Source of the DNA: Neoechinorhynchus agilis
Lineage: Eukaryota; Acanthocephala
Assembly: GCA_051530055.1 (NCBI GenBank)
Contig: CM121342.1
Span: 8,804,001-8,868,000, forward strand
Length of the DNA stretch: 64,000 bases
Reading direction: 5' to 3'
Part shown: positions 46,646 to 56,588 of the stretch, piece after piece
Numbering within the stretch: the stretch's first letter is position 1
Layout: every line of letters starts with the position of its first letter
Translations under genes and position numbers: made by a program
Notes under the pieces: generated by a model
Databases searched by the model: none
What the model saw: only the letters and a program-made list of their open reading frames with translations
What the model was told of the DNA's origin: nothing

Positions 46646-47045
46646 AAGATTGCTCGACCGTTCGCCTAAATGAGATGTGACAAAATAATACCAATAATTT
46701 CTCTTATTGCGATTTCGGTGATCGTTTTGGATCTCAGAAATAATTATAGCTGCCTTTATAGTCGTCGATTATTGATAAAACCTTTTTGAAAAGTTAGTCA
46801 ATGTTCCGTTTGATCGCTTACACTCTTCCCTTTGCTATTTGGCATTTTTAGTGTACCCTTTAGAAAAGCACTACTAAATTTTTTTATCTATTTTTATTTT
46901 CAAGCTAAAGATTTTTATTGACTATTCGATGCAGATGTCTTTGTTTAAGAGCTGATTATTTTTCACGATTGGATCGAATATTCGTGCTATTGACGTTTGA
47001 ATCGCTGTCTGATTTCATATCACCGGATTTCGTCCCTTCATCGGT
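46646..47045 (-). other. 3' flank of the LEDGF-like relic
   Basis: Shared, diverged, with 18932-19377 downstream of the paralogous C-terminal piece. No further gene seen. Confidence 0.5.
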
Positions 47046-48230
47046 TCATTGCCCTTTTGATGAAGTCTCCATTTTCTTCGATGCATCGAATTTGTTGCTC
47101 GAAACGCGTCCTCCAGTAGTGACATTGCATGTTTTCCTTGATCTTTTGAGCTGAAATTCTTCTTTAATTTTGATTGCAACTCGATTCACTATTTTAAAAT
47201 ACAAAGTGTTCTCATAGTTACCAAACATTTCACTAAAGAGATCTATCAGTCCGGATTTTCGTACTTCTTTCAGGCTAATATTTCGTTTTGGAATAAATTC
47301 AAAGATATTCTTTGCCCGAGCGCCATTTATGTCTTTGTAACTGGAGTCCCGGCTAATCATCAACCGCCGACACAGAATAAGGAGCTCTGACGGTTTAGCG
47401 ATCGTTGATTTGGAGGCTTCGGCGCTTGCATCTATTAACACATTTAAACTTTTATCTTGAACACCGCTTACTTTTCTAGAGATTCCATGTCGGTGTTCTT
47501 CATTCGCCTGTTTCTAAGACTCGGTATCGGTCAAATCCTGTTTAAAATAATTCGTAACTCCGTTTTTCTCATTTTCGAAAACTGATTTTATTTTAGAGGC
47601 CACTCCTTTTTATGATATGTGCGATAATTGCATTGCCCTTAATTTGTTTTATTCTGTATAAAATCCGTATTAATTTCGATTCACGGAATTCGGCCTTTGT
47701 CACGTTCATTTGAAGAACATGCAGGATACCGGGTACGAATTTCTTGTTTTCGACTTTGTAATCTCCCTTCAACGCAATTCTAAGCATTCTATGAAGCCCA
47801 CAAAGATGGTTTTCGGACCTTTTAGGCGAAGGATTCTCTTTGTTGGCTACCTTCCTTTTTTCCTTTTCTTTATTTGTATCTTCAAGTTGTCGTTTCCGAG
47901 TTGATGGCGCAACATTCACAGTTGGATATTTCTTGTATTTTGGTAGCCTGCAGTGGTTTGCTTCCAATATTCTCTTGAATTTGATCCTTAATTTTCGGAG
48001 GAACCATTTTATACTTTAGGACTCCTCATTGCTCTCCATTTGCTCGACCATTTGGAACATTTCACAGTTTTGAATATCGTAAACTGTAACCGATCGAATC
48101 GACATTTCTCGTAGATTCCGTTTCGGAAACGAACCCAAAAAAGTTTATTGTCTACGTTTCTTGTAGATTGCTTGAATGTTTGTGAGTAATTTCTTTTTTG
48201 CATTTTAAATATTTGTTTCATTTTCATTTC
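47046..48230 (-). pseudogene. LEDGF/HDGF-like relic: PWWP remnant, IBD and a second TFIIS-N-like domain
   Basis: On the minus strand, a weak PWWP-like remnant (FFGFVSETES for the family's FFFGTHETAF, near 48120) is followed by a basic linker (KEKEKRKVANKENPSPKRSE) and a helical domain: LHRMLRIALKGDYK, LQMNVTKAEFRES, LIRILYRIKQIKGNAIIAHI. The spacing matches the integrase-binding domain of LEDGF/HRP2, where helices read LxKIRRFKVSQVIMEKS. It continues, after a one-base frame change near 47600, as SKIKSVFENEKNG; one TAG later, a second bundle follows (RAKNIFEFIPKRNISLKEVR, SGLIDLFSEMFGN) and a basic C-terminus. LEDGF-type proteins read H3K36 methylation through PWWP and tether partners via the IBD. 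At least two disabling changes plus the weak PWWP make this a relic, or a poorly sequenced gene. The match was judged by eye. Confidence 0.5.
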
Positions 48231-48284
48231 CGGATCTTTAAGGTTTTTACATAATTTTAATTTAGCTTGACAGATACGACATAG

Positions 48285-48600
48285 AGTTTATTTATTTATT
48301 TGTCTAGCTTTCGCCGTTTTACGGCTTCAATTGGGCACTCTAAAATTTGAGGCGGAGCGACAAACAGGTCATAACATCCGCATCGACTCTACTAACTCAT
48401 CCCTCTTGTTGATGAGGTGCATCCGCCCCCCATCATCCTTAGTTCCTACTCGATTGCAACCCATCACGTCTCCCGAAATCAACAGCTCCTCCGCTATCGC
48501 TAAATCCACCGGGTCTCGGGCTTCATAAATGATCTCCGTATAGCAACAAAATCTAAAAGGCTCTGCTTTAATTCTTTGATAAAACACCCACTGGTAACCA
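48285..48600 (-). mobile_element. 3' end of an unidentified LINE
   Basis: A minus-strand frame (48369-48587: YEARDPVDLAIAEELLISGD) continues to a terminus with GTAAAACGGCGAAAGCTAGA and a CAAATAAATAAATA tail, similar in form to the tails at 17020 and 58140. The A-rich simple-repeat tail marks a LINE or SINE 3' end; the family is unknown. Confidence 0.4.
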
Positions 48601-49018
48601 TCCTCCGCTTCTTTTCCTCAGTTCAGCGCCAATCGAACAGCTTTGTCGAGCTTTAATAATGTTTATGAGTTTAGTCTTTAGGATTCGCAAGGCCTCTGAA
48701 AGTTGGGTCTCATTAGCTGTTTTGGTCTTCTCAAATAGACCAAGTTGATTTTAAACAACAAACATCAATAAATTTCAAATACTGATTAGAGGAGGAAAGT
48801 AACAGCTTTATGCGAAACATTTCGCCATTTTGCAGCAGAATCTTTATAAAGACATGTAAAAAACGATGATGATAATGCAATTTTCCGACCGCATTTTAAG
48901 TACATTTAAAACAGCCATTCATTTGTATAAACCTTTGAAATTCCAAACTAAGCCTCGCTCCCATAAAAAAGTTGCATTTATGATACCTTCAATTTCTCCC
49001 AGTTTCTGCATGATTTTG
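48601..49018. other. Spacer, no gene recognised
   Basis: AT-rich; the end joins the 1.38 kb block at 49019 through an open frame that differs from the one preceding 9771. Confidence 0.4.
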
Positions 49019-50398
49019 GATGCATTTCTGAAATCTAATAACGATAAAAAAAGTTTTAGTTGCATTCAATCGATCGACAAGCCAATTGGCACCGATCGTC
49101 ACCATCGTAGAGCTTATCAAATATTTCTTGCTTTAGGGCAATTATGAACCGCTTTTCTCGAGACCTTAGTATTATGGACGATATCCTACACAGCGTATTT
49201 CAATACTCCCTCGAATACACTCTTCTGGTCATCGGAATGCTCGTCTACATCTCAGTTGCTACACACTTATAATCTTTATTCCTTACATTGCGTTCACCGT
49301 GCTGATGCGACAATTTTATATCGGATGTGGGCCGAACGTGAAACAGACCGCAGTAATTTCAAGAACTCCAATATTCTCTCGTTTAAATGCAGTTAAGTCG
49401 GGTTTATCCGCAACCCGGGCACTTCAGATGAGAACATCTTGATCACGCTTCTCGGACCTACAACCTTCACCTTTTTACACAATGATGATTCCAACTACGA
49501 CTAGAAATCTTTTCTGACGTTTTCAATCCGTCATTGACACCGGACCCGCAATCCAGTCCGGATCCATCATCCACTCCGAATCCGTCAAATGAGGACCCAA
49601 AGGTACATGGGTCCTCTTTGTGAATCACAAATAAAACGTGTTATTATAACGGCCACATCCATAATCTTTATATTCCTAAATACCACTGCATCGAATGCAG
49701 AATCATCTCGTTTACCAGCCAGGGATAAATGTGATCATCAAATCCAAATTTTTATAAAATTGTTCAATTCTATTAATAACACATTCCACTCTGACAACAC
49801 AAATGACCCTTTCATGGCCATGATCTCCGTTACCTCAATCATAAAAAAGTCCCTATCTACGGCAATACCCAAGAAATTCATTAGAATCTCCATCCGGGAC
49901 CCACCATGAATAACTCCCCCATTTCGAAACTTCTTCAAAGGCAAGCTTTTAAGGCCCATCGCAATAACTCTCCAGATTTTCCACGTTATCGAATTGCTCT
50001 AACTAACAAAATACTTATAACCCGTAAAAAGATTCTTCCAAAATTCGTTCTGGTGGCAATTCAACATGGTGACGGGCCGTCAAAGACTCTCTTGGTCGAC
50101 GCCACCCGGATCCCTCCCTAATTTGACATCCACTGAATTGAAACAGTTTCTAGATTTCGTTAATCAGAACCTCTGCCCCAACTCAATTTACAATCTCTGC
50201 TCCATATCAGACACCACACAATCTTTCACACCCACTTCTGAAACTTTTGTCAACTCGCCGATACTCCCCTTAGTTTCGTAATACGAAGTCCTCCAACATC
50301 TCAAGAAATTATCTCGAAATTAACCCTTTCAATCCGAATCCCAAACTGGGCTCTTCACAACATCATCCCCGAACTCATCGACCCTCTTAACCGCATTA
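49019..50398 (+). repeat. 1.38 kb duplicated block with LINE B2 sequence, second copy
   Basis: Nearly identical to 9771-11151, same orientation, with only scattered substitutions and a few one-base length differences. It contains the same dead B2 endonuclease end and linker (IPKKFIRISIRDPP, SPDFPRYRIALTN). Flanks on both sides differ from the first copy. Confidence 0.8.
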
Positions 50399-50556
50399 TA
50401 AACCACAGCTTTTATATGCAAGCGATGCCCTACTTTGTTGTATCGAATGAAAAAATTTCCTTCTTCCAAAGACGATAAATTCCTACGTTTTCCTCGAAAA
50501 AGTTTCTCTTCCCAAGTCTTTATCCAGGTAAAAGTTTACTCGTCGTCCGAAACGGC

Positions 50557-50721
50557 ATACTTACCTGGTTCCGGAGTTAACGGTGATCAAGGAGGCCGTT
50601 CTCCCGGGCAGAGGCCCCTCCATTGTACTTCGGTGGTGGCTGACGTCTGCGATTTCCCCAAATCGGGGAAACTCGGGAATGGAATTTTTGGGTGTGGGGA
50701 TTGCGTTCGCGCTTTCCCCTT
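50557..50721 (+). ncRNA. U1: U1 spliceosomal RNA
   Basis: The 5' end ATACTTACCTG is the exact U1 sequence that pairs with 5' splice sites. It is followed by the conserved GATCAAGGAGG, CGGGCAGAGGCCC, TCCATTGTACTTCGG, GCTGACGTCTGCGATTTCCC, CAAATCGGGGAAACTCG, an Sm site AATTTTTG (50683-50690), and the 3' stem-loop GGGGATTGCGTTCGCGCTTT-CCCC. The length of about 165 nt is normal. All stem-loops I-IV can form by inspection. U1 recognises the first step of splicing as U1 snRNP, and the intron donors of the NDPK gene in this window would be its substrates. Upstream promoter elements cannot be named. It looks intact. Confidence 0.93.
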
Positions 50722-50807
50722 TAATTACAATATAACGAAAAGACTTTTCCTATGCGGGGGAAGGAGCTTTCGGATTTCAATGGTTTCAGTTCGGTAAACC
50801 TTGAAAC

Positions 50808-50835
50808 GATTGCGTTCGTGCTTTCCCCTTTAATT
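50808..50835 (+). pseudogene. Partial U1 3' stem-loop duplication
   Basis: GATTGCGTTCGTGCTTTCCC and the following CTTTAATT repeat the U1 3' stem-loop and its flank with a single change. The rest of U1 is absent, so this is a truncated duplicate or the remains of a tandem U1 gene. Confidence 0.7.
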
Positions 50836-51709
50836 GCGAATTTATTTTATCTGTAATTTCGAATGTGGAAAGTTCCGACGAGAACGGCTTGAAAATGCAG
50901 CATTTCGTTTCTGAATCTCTGATAAAAATCCCTGGCTGTCCTGAGATCCTTTGTTGCGAATAACCATTTTCCAAGGTTAAGATTTTGTGGTGTTTGGTTC
51001 GACCGCTAGGAAAATATTTTTACGATGTGGGAAAGAGCGTTCATAACCGAAAGTTCGTAAGCGAGGTCGTTATTATCGCTGTAGGGATAATCAATAAAGC
51101 GGGTGGAGTTATTCGATATCCTCGGAGCTTTTAAAATCACAATCTTGGTGCCATTGCAGAACGTTCAACAAATTTAAAATATCTGTAGTACGAACAGAAA
51201 AGCCCTCGGATAATTTACAAATGGAGCTTCCCATTAAATTTATTCTTTTCAATCCGAATATCCTCCCTTTTGCCTACACCTTTAAGATATATTTGTCCAA
51301 CTTACAAATTCATTTATTTCCCACGTCCTTCTACGTGAATTCGGCACTTCTTCCCAGAACGTCTTAGCTAAAAATTATAATGTTTTTGCTGTTCACCGCT
51401 CTATTTTTCAATGCTCATTGTTGAGCGATGAAGCAGTAATTGTTCCCGTCTTGCTCGAATGATCATCGAGTCTTGGAACGTTGTATTTAGTGAAACAACA
51501 CAGAAATGCAATTGCGTTTGAACCAAAATCATTGACAATTTTATTTTCATAAGATTCATTACATCAGAAATATATCAATGCTTAAGAAACTATACTGCTC
51601 TTAACTGAACTGCTGAACTGGTTCAAAATTAGAAATAGAACCAATAATATAACATAAATTATTTTTATGAAGATTGGCCAGTCGGTAACTTATATCGACG
51701 TGTGGCCTA
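50836..51709. other. Spacer, no gene recognised
   Basis: AT-rich. CTCGAATGATCATCGAG near 51452-51468 is a short inverted repeat. No frame is convincing. Confidence 0.4.
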
Positions 51710-52225
51710 TTACAACACGGCTGTTAATTTTTGGGCACACAGCCCCGGCTCAATTTTACCCTTCTTCTTGAAAGTGCTTCTGAGAGCGATTCCTTTAGTA
51801 TTGTATAGACGAATTCCAGCCTTCTCATTCATAATGGAGTAAATCATTTGATTCCTGTCATCATCAATGAAGTGCACTCTTTCGAAGCATACAGGCTCTG
51901 CAGAAGATTTGTTGTTGTTATGCGGATGGTACTTACTGCCTCTGATTTCCCGGTCTATAATCCATTTGGGATGTACCCTCATTTTCAGCATCTGTACTAT
52001 CCTCTCCCTTTCCCTAATCCATGCAAATCGAGTAGATGAGATAAGAGTAGCTCTTCGGAAGTAGGACGTGACAGCCGAGATTTTATACCTCATCGGTTGG
52101 TGACTTGACCAGTGTGGTGGTCCCAAGGCGAGGTTACCTCGCGAAATATTTCCAATAAATAAAAATCAAATATGTTGTGATCGGGAGTATGTTCACCAAA
52201 ATTATAATTTTAATCATTGTAATTT
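51710..52225 (-). mobile_element. Penelope-like element, copy 2 (connector part) with flank
   Basis: The minus-strand frame 51710-52126 (138 residues) matches copy 1 almost completely over GPPHWSSHQPMRYKISAVTS to RSTFKKKGKIEP and then diverges. Directly beside it, 52128-52225 is a plus-oriented PLE tail (GCGAGGTTACCTCGCGAAAT, TTTCCAATAAATAAAAATCA) plus flank that matches the end of copy 1 (5005-5095) in reverse. Head-to-head or inverted arrangements like this are typical of Penelope elements. Confidence 0.7.
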
Positions 52226-52329
52226 TTGTTAAAACGATGGCAGTTTTATCTTATTGGAGTATTTCGTTTATTCATTTCTTCAAGAAGTGACTTGTGATTT
52301 TTTAAATGTTTACTTTCTATTTTCACAGC

Positions 52330-52487
52330 ACTTGTTTAACCATTATTCGCGTTCAGCATAAATATTTGCTAGCTACAAGTATTTGTTGTCGATAATGAAT
52401 ATTTTGTGTTGCAAGCTCTCCGAATTCTTCGTAGAAACATTAACCGACTACTGTATTTATCTGCTAAAAAAATCCGTTGGATGTTGC
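52330..52487 (-). repeat. R3 dispersed repeat, copy d (partial, inverted)
   Basis: Matches the left part of R3 up to AAATCCGTTGGATGTT, where PLE copy 3 begins. Confidence 0.75.
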
Positions 52488-54140
52488 TGGACTCTGGCAA
52501 GTTCGTCAAACTCAGTTCCAATCCAACAGAAAAACGGGAGACACAACTAAATGCATTCTTGAGGACTACGGAAAAATAATTCGATCAGTGAGCACTTTCA
52601 TCAACAGACGAGGTCTTCTACAGCCAGGGCTTCCTTCTTGTATCTTTCCCCAAAAATACACAAACCAACGATACAATACCGACCAATAATAGCCAACTAC
52701 AATGCCTTCAATCATCGTTTGGCCCGTAGAATCAATGCACTAATAAGGAGCGTCATGCCGAACACTCCGTCATACATAGCTGACGGCCCATCCTTTGCAA
52801 CCCGAATGTGACTGGAAAAGTATGAACAATGCAAATTCTTCACGGCCGACGTAACGTCCTTATTTACGAACATTCCACTCCAAGAGACAATTTCCATAGC
52901 AGCTGAACTTCTACACAATCAATGCGAAGAACCGCGCCTTGATCATAAAACGTGGATAACTCTACTGCAGTGGTGCACATGCAAGACCGTTTTTGAATTC
53001 GATCAAGTTTTCTATGAACAACGCGACGGAGTAGCAATCTCTGGCACCCACTCTAACAGGTCTCTACATGAGAAGATGGGAAAACAACTTCTTGAAAATG
53101 CAATCCAACATCAAAATCTGGTATTGCTATGTTGACGACGTGTTCATAGTCACTGATGATGAAACGAGCATGGGAGACCTAAGCATTCCATTCAACATGG
53201 AGAATCCAAACATCTAGTGGTCAATGACTCAAGAAGACGAAGAGGGCGCTATCTCCTTTTTGGACGTAAAGATAAAACACGATGATAAAGGCAATATCAA
53301 AACACAGCTCTACCGCAAACCAGGTATACCATCGGGTCCACCTCATTAGTCGAGCCACCAACCGTTCCACTATAAAATCACAGCGATAACGTCCTACTTC
53401 AAGAGGGCCAGGATGATTTCTTCAGAAAGCAGGGATTGGATAGAAGAAAAACAAAGGATCACCAAAGTTCTCAGATCACGAGGCTTACCTGAATGGGCCA
53501 TCAAAATCGGTATCAAAACAGCAACACATATCGGCCATCGCAAGAAGAAGGAAACCACAAGCATCTCCATCAAATACATCGGCTTTCACCACATAAGTGA
53601 CACAGCGACCAGAAAACCGAGGCGCCTCAAGTACCTCGCTCCAAATCTTTTGATTTACAACAAATGGGCGCATCCATTGCGGGTATTCTCAAGAGAAAAG
53701 CCAAACAAGAGACCAAATCAGGGATCTACAAAATTCCATGTGCGGAATAACTTTGCAAGGGATCAAGAAACGGATCTCGCAGCATAAACAGGCTTGCAGG
53801 ACTTTCGACAAATCCTCAGCAATCTCGAACCACCAGCAAACAACCCAGCACAAGGTGGATTTTGAAAAAGCGGCATTCCTAACCAGCGAACCGGATCTGA
53901 GAAGAAGTCTGATTCTTGAAGCCATTCACATCCGGGGGAATCCAACGATAGAACGCAACAAATCAAATTTCACTCTGGTGCTACAAAAGTTGCGTAGCAC
54001 GACGAACCAATTAGTCGGCAACAAACCGCAAGGGGTGTGTGCGGATCGAACCTACCACACTTTGGATATTAGCAAACCCGCGGATCTGAGCTACATCCAG
54101 ACGTGACCGGACGTGCGTGCTGTTTATGTCATCTCCATTT
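52488..54140 (+). mobile_element. Penelope-like element, copy 3 (RT and GIY-YIG)
   Basis: The longest PLE copy. RT fingers LLDSGKFVKLSSNPTEKRET and LYLSPKIHKPTIQYRPI, motif A FFTADVTSLFTNIPLQETI (near 52845), AISGTHSN in place of the usual GxxMGS, the catalytic box CYVDDVFIVTDD (YVDD 53128-53139), ISFLDVKIKHDDKG, then a 124-residue frame (53413-53787) and the GIY-YIG endonuclease SGIYKIPCGITLQGIKKRIS through ISNHQ and LILEAIHIRGNPTIERNKSN (53718-54106). The tail reads GCCTTGCGAAATATTTCTCA then AATAAATGAG (54165-54195). Several stops and frame changes; the 5' end is truncated. Confidence 0.85.
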
Positions 54141-54189
54141 TAGATAGAGATTGAAGAGGCAAGGAAAGCCTTGCGAAATATTTCTCAAA

Positions 54190-54630
54190 TAAATGAGTAA
54201 CGACAACACCGGGGGCAGGATTCGCCAACGAACTTTAATAAACTATTTCCTCTTTCACGCTTCTCCAAGTTGCGTCAGCTTATTGATTTTCCAACACTTT
54301 TTGACGCTAACCTCGGCAAAGTGTTCACAAATATCGACGCCTACTCATCCGCCTCTGAACTTCCCCCACGAACTCTAACCACTCCTTGACCTTTATCATT
54401 CCTTCCACCTCAGCGTTTAAAATCTTCTCGTTTATCAGTCTGGGATAAACGTGATCATCACATCCACAATTTTATAAAATTGTTCAATTCTATGATTCAC
54501 ACAATCCACTCCTACAACACAAATGACCTTTCCTTTGCCGTGTATTCTTTAACTTTAATCACAAAATATTCGCTAACTTCCGTAATACCCAAGAAATTCA
54601 TTAGAATCTCCAACTGTGACCCAACTGATT
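54190..54630 (+). mobile_element. LINE family B2 relic
   Basis: Directly after the PLE tail: the APE end (STPTHPPLNFPHEL), DKRDHHIHNFIKLFNSMIH and VIPKKFIRISNCDP, matching the B2 blocks at 10.5 and 49.7 kb but much more diverged. Dead fragment. Confidence 0.6.
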
Positions 54631-54935
54631 TTAATCTGGCTCAAACCCGCAAAATGTGTATTAACCTTAAGTTTCGAAAACATCGAATAAACATAACTGA
54701 AAAAATTATAAGGTGTTTCGTGACTCCACTACCACTTATTCACGGTGCAATAAATATTCTTGATAGTCATTTTCGCATCGAGCAGCTTAAAATAACAGCA
54801 AATGTCTGCGACGAACGTAATTCGGTGTGCAAATGCACAAAATGGACATTGCGAATGTATAGACGAGAACGCAGATCGAACAAAAAGTTAGATATAAAGA
54901 ATCACAACAAGCTTGCGCTAAAAAGATTATATTAA
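54631..54935 (+). CDS. Hypothetical frame after the LINE relic
   Basis: The frame continues from the LINE with about 100 residues, including PLPLIHGAINILDSHFRIEQ and CDERNSVCKCTKWTLRMYRR. Three clustered cysteines and a basic end are visible, but no family is recognised. The LINE match ends at about 54620, so this may be an exon that happens to be in frame. Confidence 0.2.
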
Positions 54936-55087
54936 AATTAATAAGAAGCGAATGTCCTGGATTCTATAGTTTGCGTAACACAAAAATTCGATCAAGCAAT
55001 AAAGATAGCACTTTATTGAAAATATCGCAATGACTATGACATAGGGGTAAGTCTGCGATTTTAGCCGACCTTCATGAGCAGAAGCAG

Positions 55088-55279
55088 CTACTCTGTTATG
55101 CCTCTGCTCATGGCCCACAAAGCCATGTGGTTCCAGTATTCAACCCAATGGTACATTACAAAATATTCGGTATATCGATCTCCATAGAGCGCATAATGGT
55201 GCTGATACACCTGAGTCAACCAAGTGATTTCGTATTGGAAATCGTTGTAGATCCAGGCAAGTTCAAGGGCCGTGTACAT
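55088..55279 (-). CDS. Small tryptophan/tyrosine-rich protein, unidentified
   Basis: 63 residues starting MYTALELAWIYNDFQYEITW and containing YQHHYALYGDRYTEYFVMYH and WVEYWNHMALWAMSRG. A stop lies two codons before the ATG. On the same strand AATAAA occurs about 75 bases after the stop codon (near 55010), at a plausible polyadenylation distance. The unusual aromatic content (five Trp, nine Tyr) argues against a random AT-rich frame. It may be a small gene or a last exon; no family is recognised and no membrane segment is obvious. Confidence 0.4.
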   Translation of the reverse strand: MYTALELAWIYNDFQYEITWLTQVYQHHYALYGDRYTEYFVMYHWVEYWNHMALWAMSRGITE

Positions 55280-55826
55280 TTCGTTTCAAGGATGAGAGAT
55301 GAAGATGGTTCGTTGGATCGAAAACGAAGTGACGCTCCAACCAAGTAGACTTTAGCGAGTGCACAAACGGAGACTATGAATGGTAAACATAGCTACAAAA
55401 TAGTACACAGGCGTTCAAAGTTTGTTCAACAACACGAAAATTAATCAGCAAACACGTTTACTAGAACAACTTTATAATGCTTCATAACGACGTAAACGAA
55501 AATCTTTTTAAGGAAAAATTGGGTTTCGAACGCGTAGAATAAAATTACGATCAGGCGATAAATTAAGTTGGAAAAGTTCAGAAAACATTTAAATGCGTAA
55601 CGATAAACAAACACTTAAATAAGCAATGCCATACCGAAGAGGTGACGGCAACGAATTCGATAGAAGTATATTTAGGCCCATTAAACAAAGAAGCAGTAAA
55701 ACTGCTGAGATTATTTCTCGTAGTCAACACGAGACATTCTGTTAACAAACGACAATTTCGGAAAATCGCGAACTAACAAAATGAACACAACAGCAGCAAA
55801 GATTCAGGGATGCCTAATCTTTAAAA
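55280..55826. other. Spacer, no gene recognised
   Basis: AT-rich. A frame from 55627 (MPYRRGDGNEFDRSIFRPIK) precedes the GAR1 relic but is not clearly GAR1. Confidence 0.35.
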
Positions 55827-56262
55827 GGCGGGCGCGATTTTGACATGGGACAACCTTAAACCTTCGTACCTGCCGGGGTAATTCTACACCCTTGCGAGGG
55901 ACAACTCGTTCTTAGATTAGAGATAAAGCTGAAAAGATAATTCATTGCTATTTGTTGATAGGAGAGATGCAAATCGCAGAAGATCCGAGATAGTGGATCG
56001 AAATATCCAATAAAATCTTAATTTCATTTATCTCTCCTATCAACAAATAAAAAAATTAGAGATCAAGTCACACGTCCTCTATTTCAATGCTCAAATCTAC
56101 TTGGAAAATAAAGAATAAATCGGAAAAGTTGATGAGATTTTCGGACCAATAAAAGAATACTATTTTTCAGTAAAGATGATGGATAATATGAAGGCGAATT
56201 TAATTCAACAAGGGAAACCGCTTTCTATCGATCCAAGAAGACTTCTTCCTCTGGAAAGGTAG
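55827..56262 (+). pseudogene. GAR1: GAR1 (H/ACA snoRNP subunit) pseudogene
   Basis: GAR1 is a core protein of H/ACA snoRNPs, which make pseudouridine in rRNA. The frame reads GGRDFDMGQP, stop, TFVPAGVILHPCEGQLVLRL, then, after a 130-base insertion, LYFNAQIYLENKE, stop, IGKVDEIFGPIKEYYFSVKM, NMKANLIQQGKPLSIDPRRL and LPLER, then a frame change towards a short RGG-like end (STRGGEG). The family motifs [27 protein letters not shown] and FGPxxxxYFSVK are all visible. The two in-frame TAA replace a Glu- or Pro-like codon and the Gln of KEQ. No introns are seen, so a retrocopy is likely. RG-rich tails are mostly lost. Confidence 0.88.
55925..56054. mobile_element. 130-base hairpin insertion with 9-base target duplication
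   Basis: ATTAGAGAT (55916-55924 and 56055-56063) flanks the insert on both sides; removing it restores a continuous GAR1 alignment (LRLEIKSHVLYFN). The insert contains a perfect 20-base inverted repeat (TATTTGTTGATAGGAGAGAT at 55949 and its complement ending 56049) and ends in an A-run. The direct target repeat and A-tail suggest a retroposed small RNA or SINE-like unit; the inverted repeat would also fit a MITE. Confidence 0.7.
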
Positions 56263-56290
56263 TGAAAAGCACTCGAGGCGGTGAAGGCTC

Positions 56291-56512
56291 TCTGATTCGA
56301 AAATTATTGTATTCAGTTTTTTTAGTTTCTTTGCAACACAGAATTTATTCAATTTCTTTAAAATGGTTCTTAACCGGAGAAATGATGAACAAAAGACAGT
56401 GACATCCGATTTAAAGAGATTTGTCTTCTTCTGATTCGTGAATTATTGTAATCAATTTTTTAGTTTCTTTGCAACAAAGAATTTGCTCAATTTCTTTAAA
56501 ACATTTCTTAAC
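56291..56512. repeat. Tandem duplication, period about 140 bases
   Basis: CTGATTCG...TTAGTTTCTTTGCAACA...AATTTCTTTAAAA occurs at 56291-56372 and again at 56431-56512 with about a dozen differences. A minus-strand frame (56411-56620, 69 residues, FKEIEQILCCKETKKLITII) overlaps the second unit; unidentified. Confidence 0.65.
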
Positions 56513-56588
56513 AGCGAAAAAAATGAAAAAAAGAAAGACGAATTCACCAGTTTCCTTGATTGCACTCATGGAAGCATTCTTGATATCA

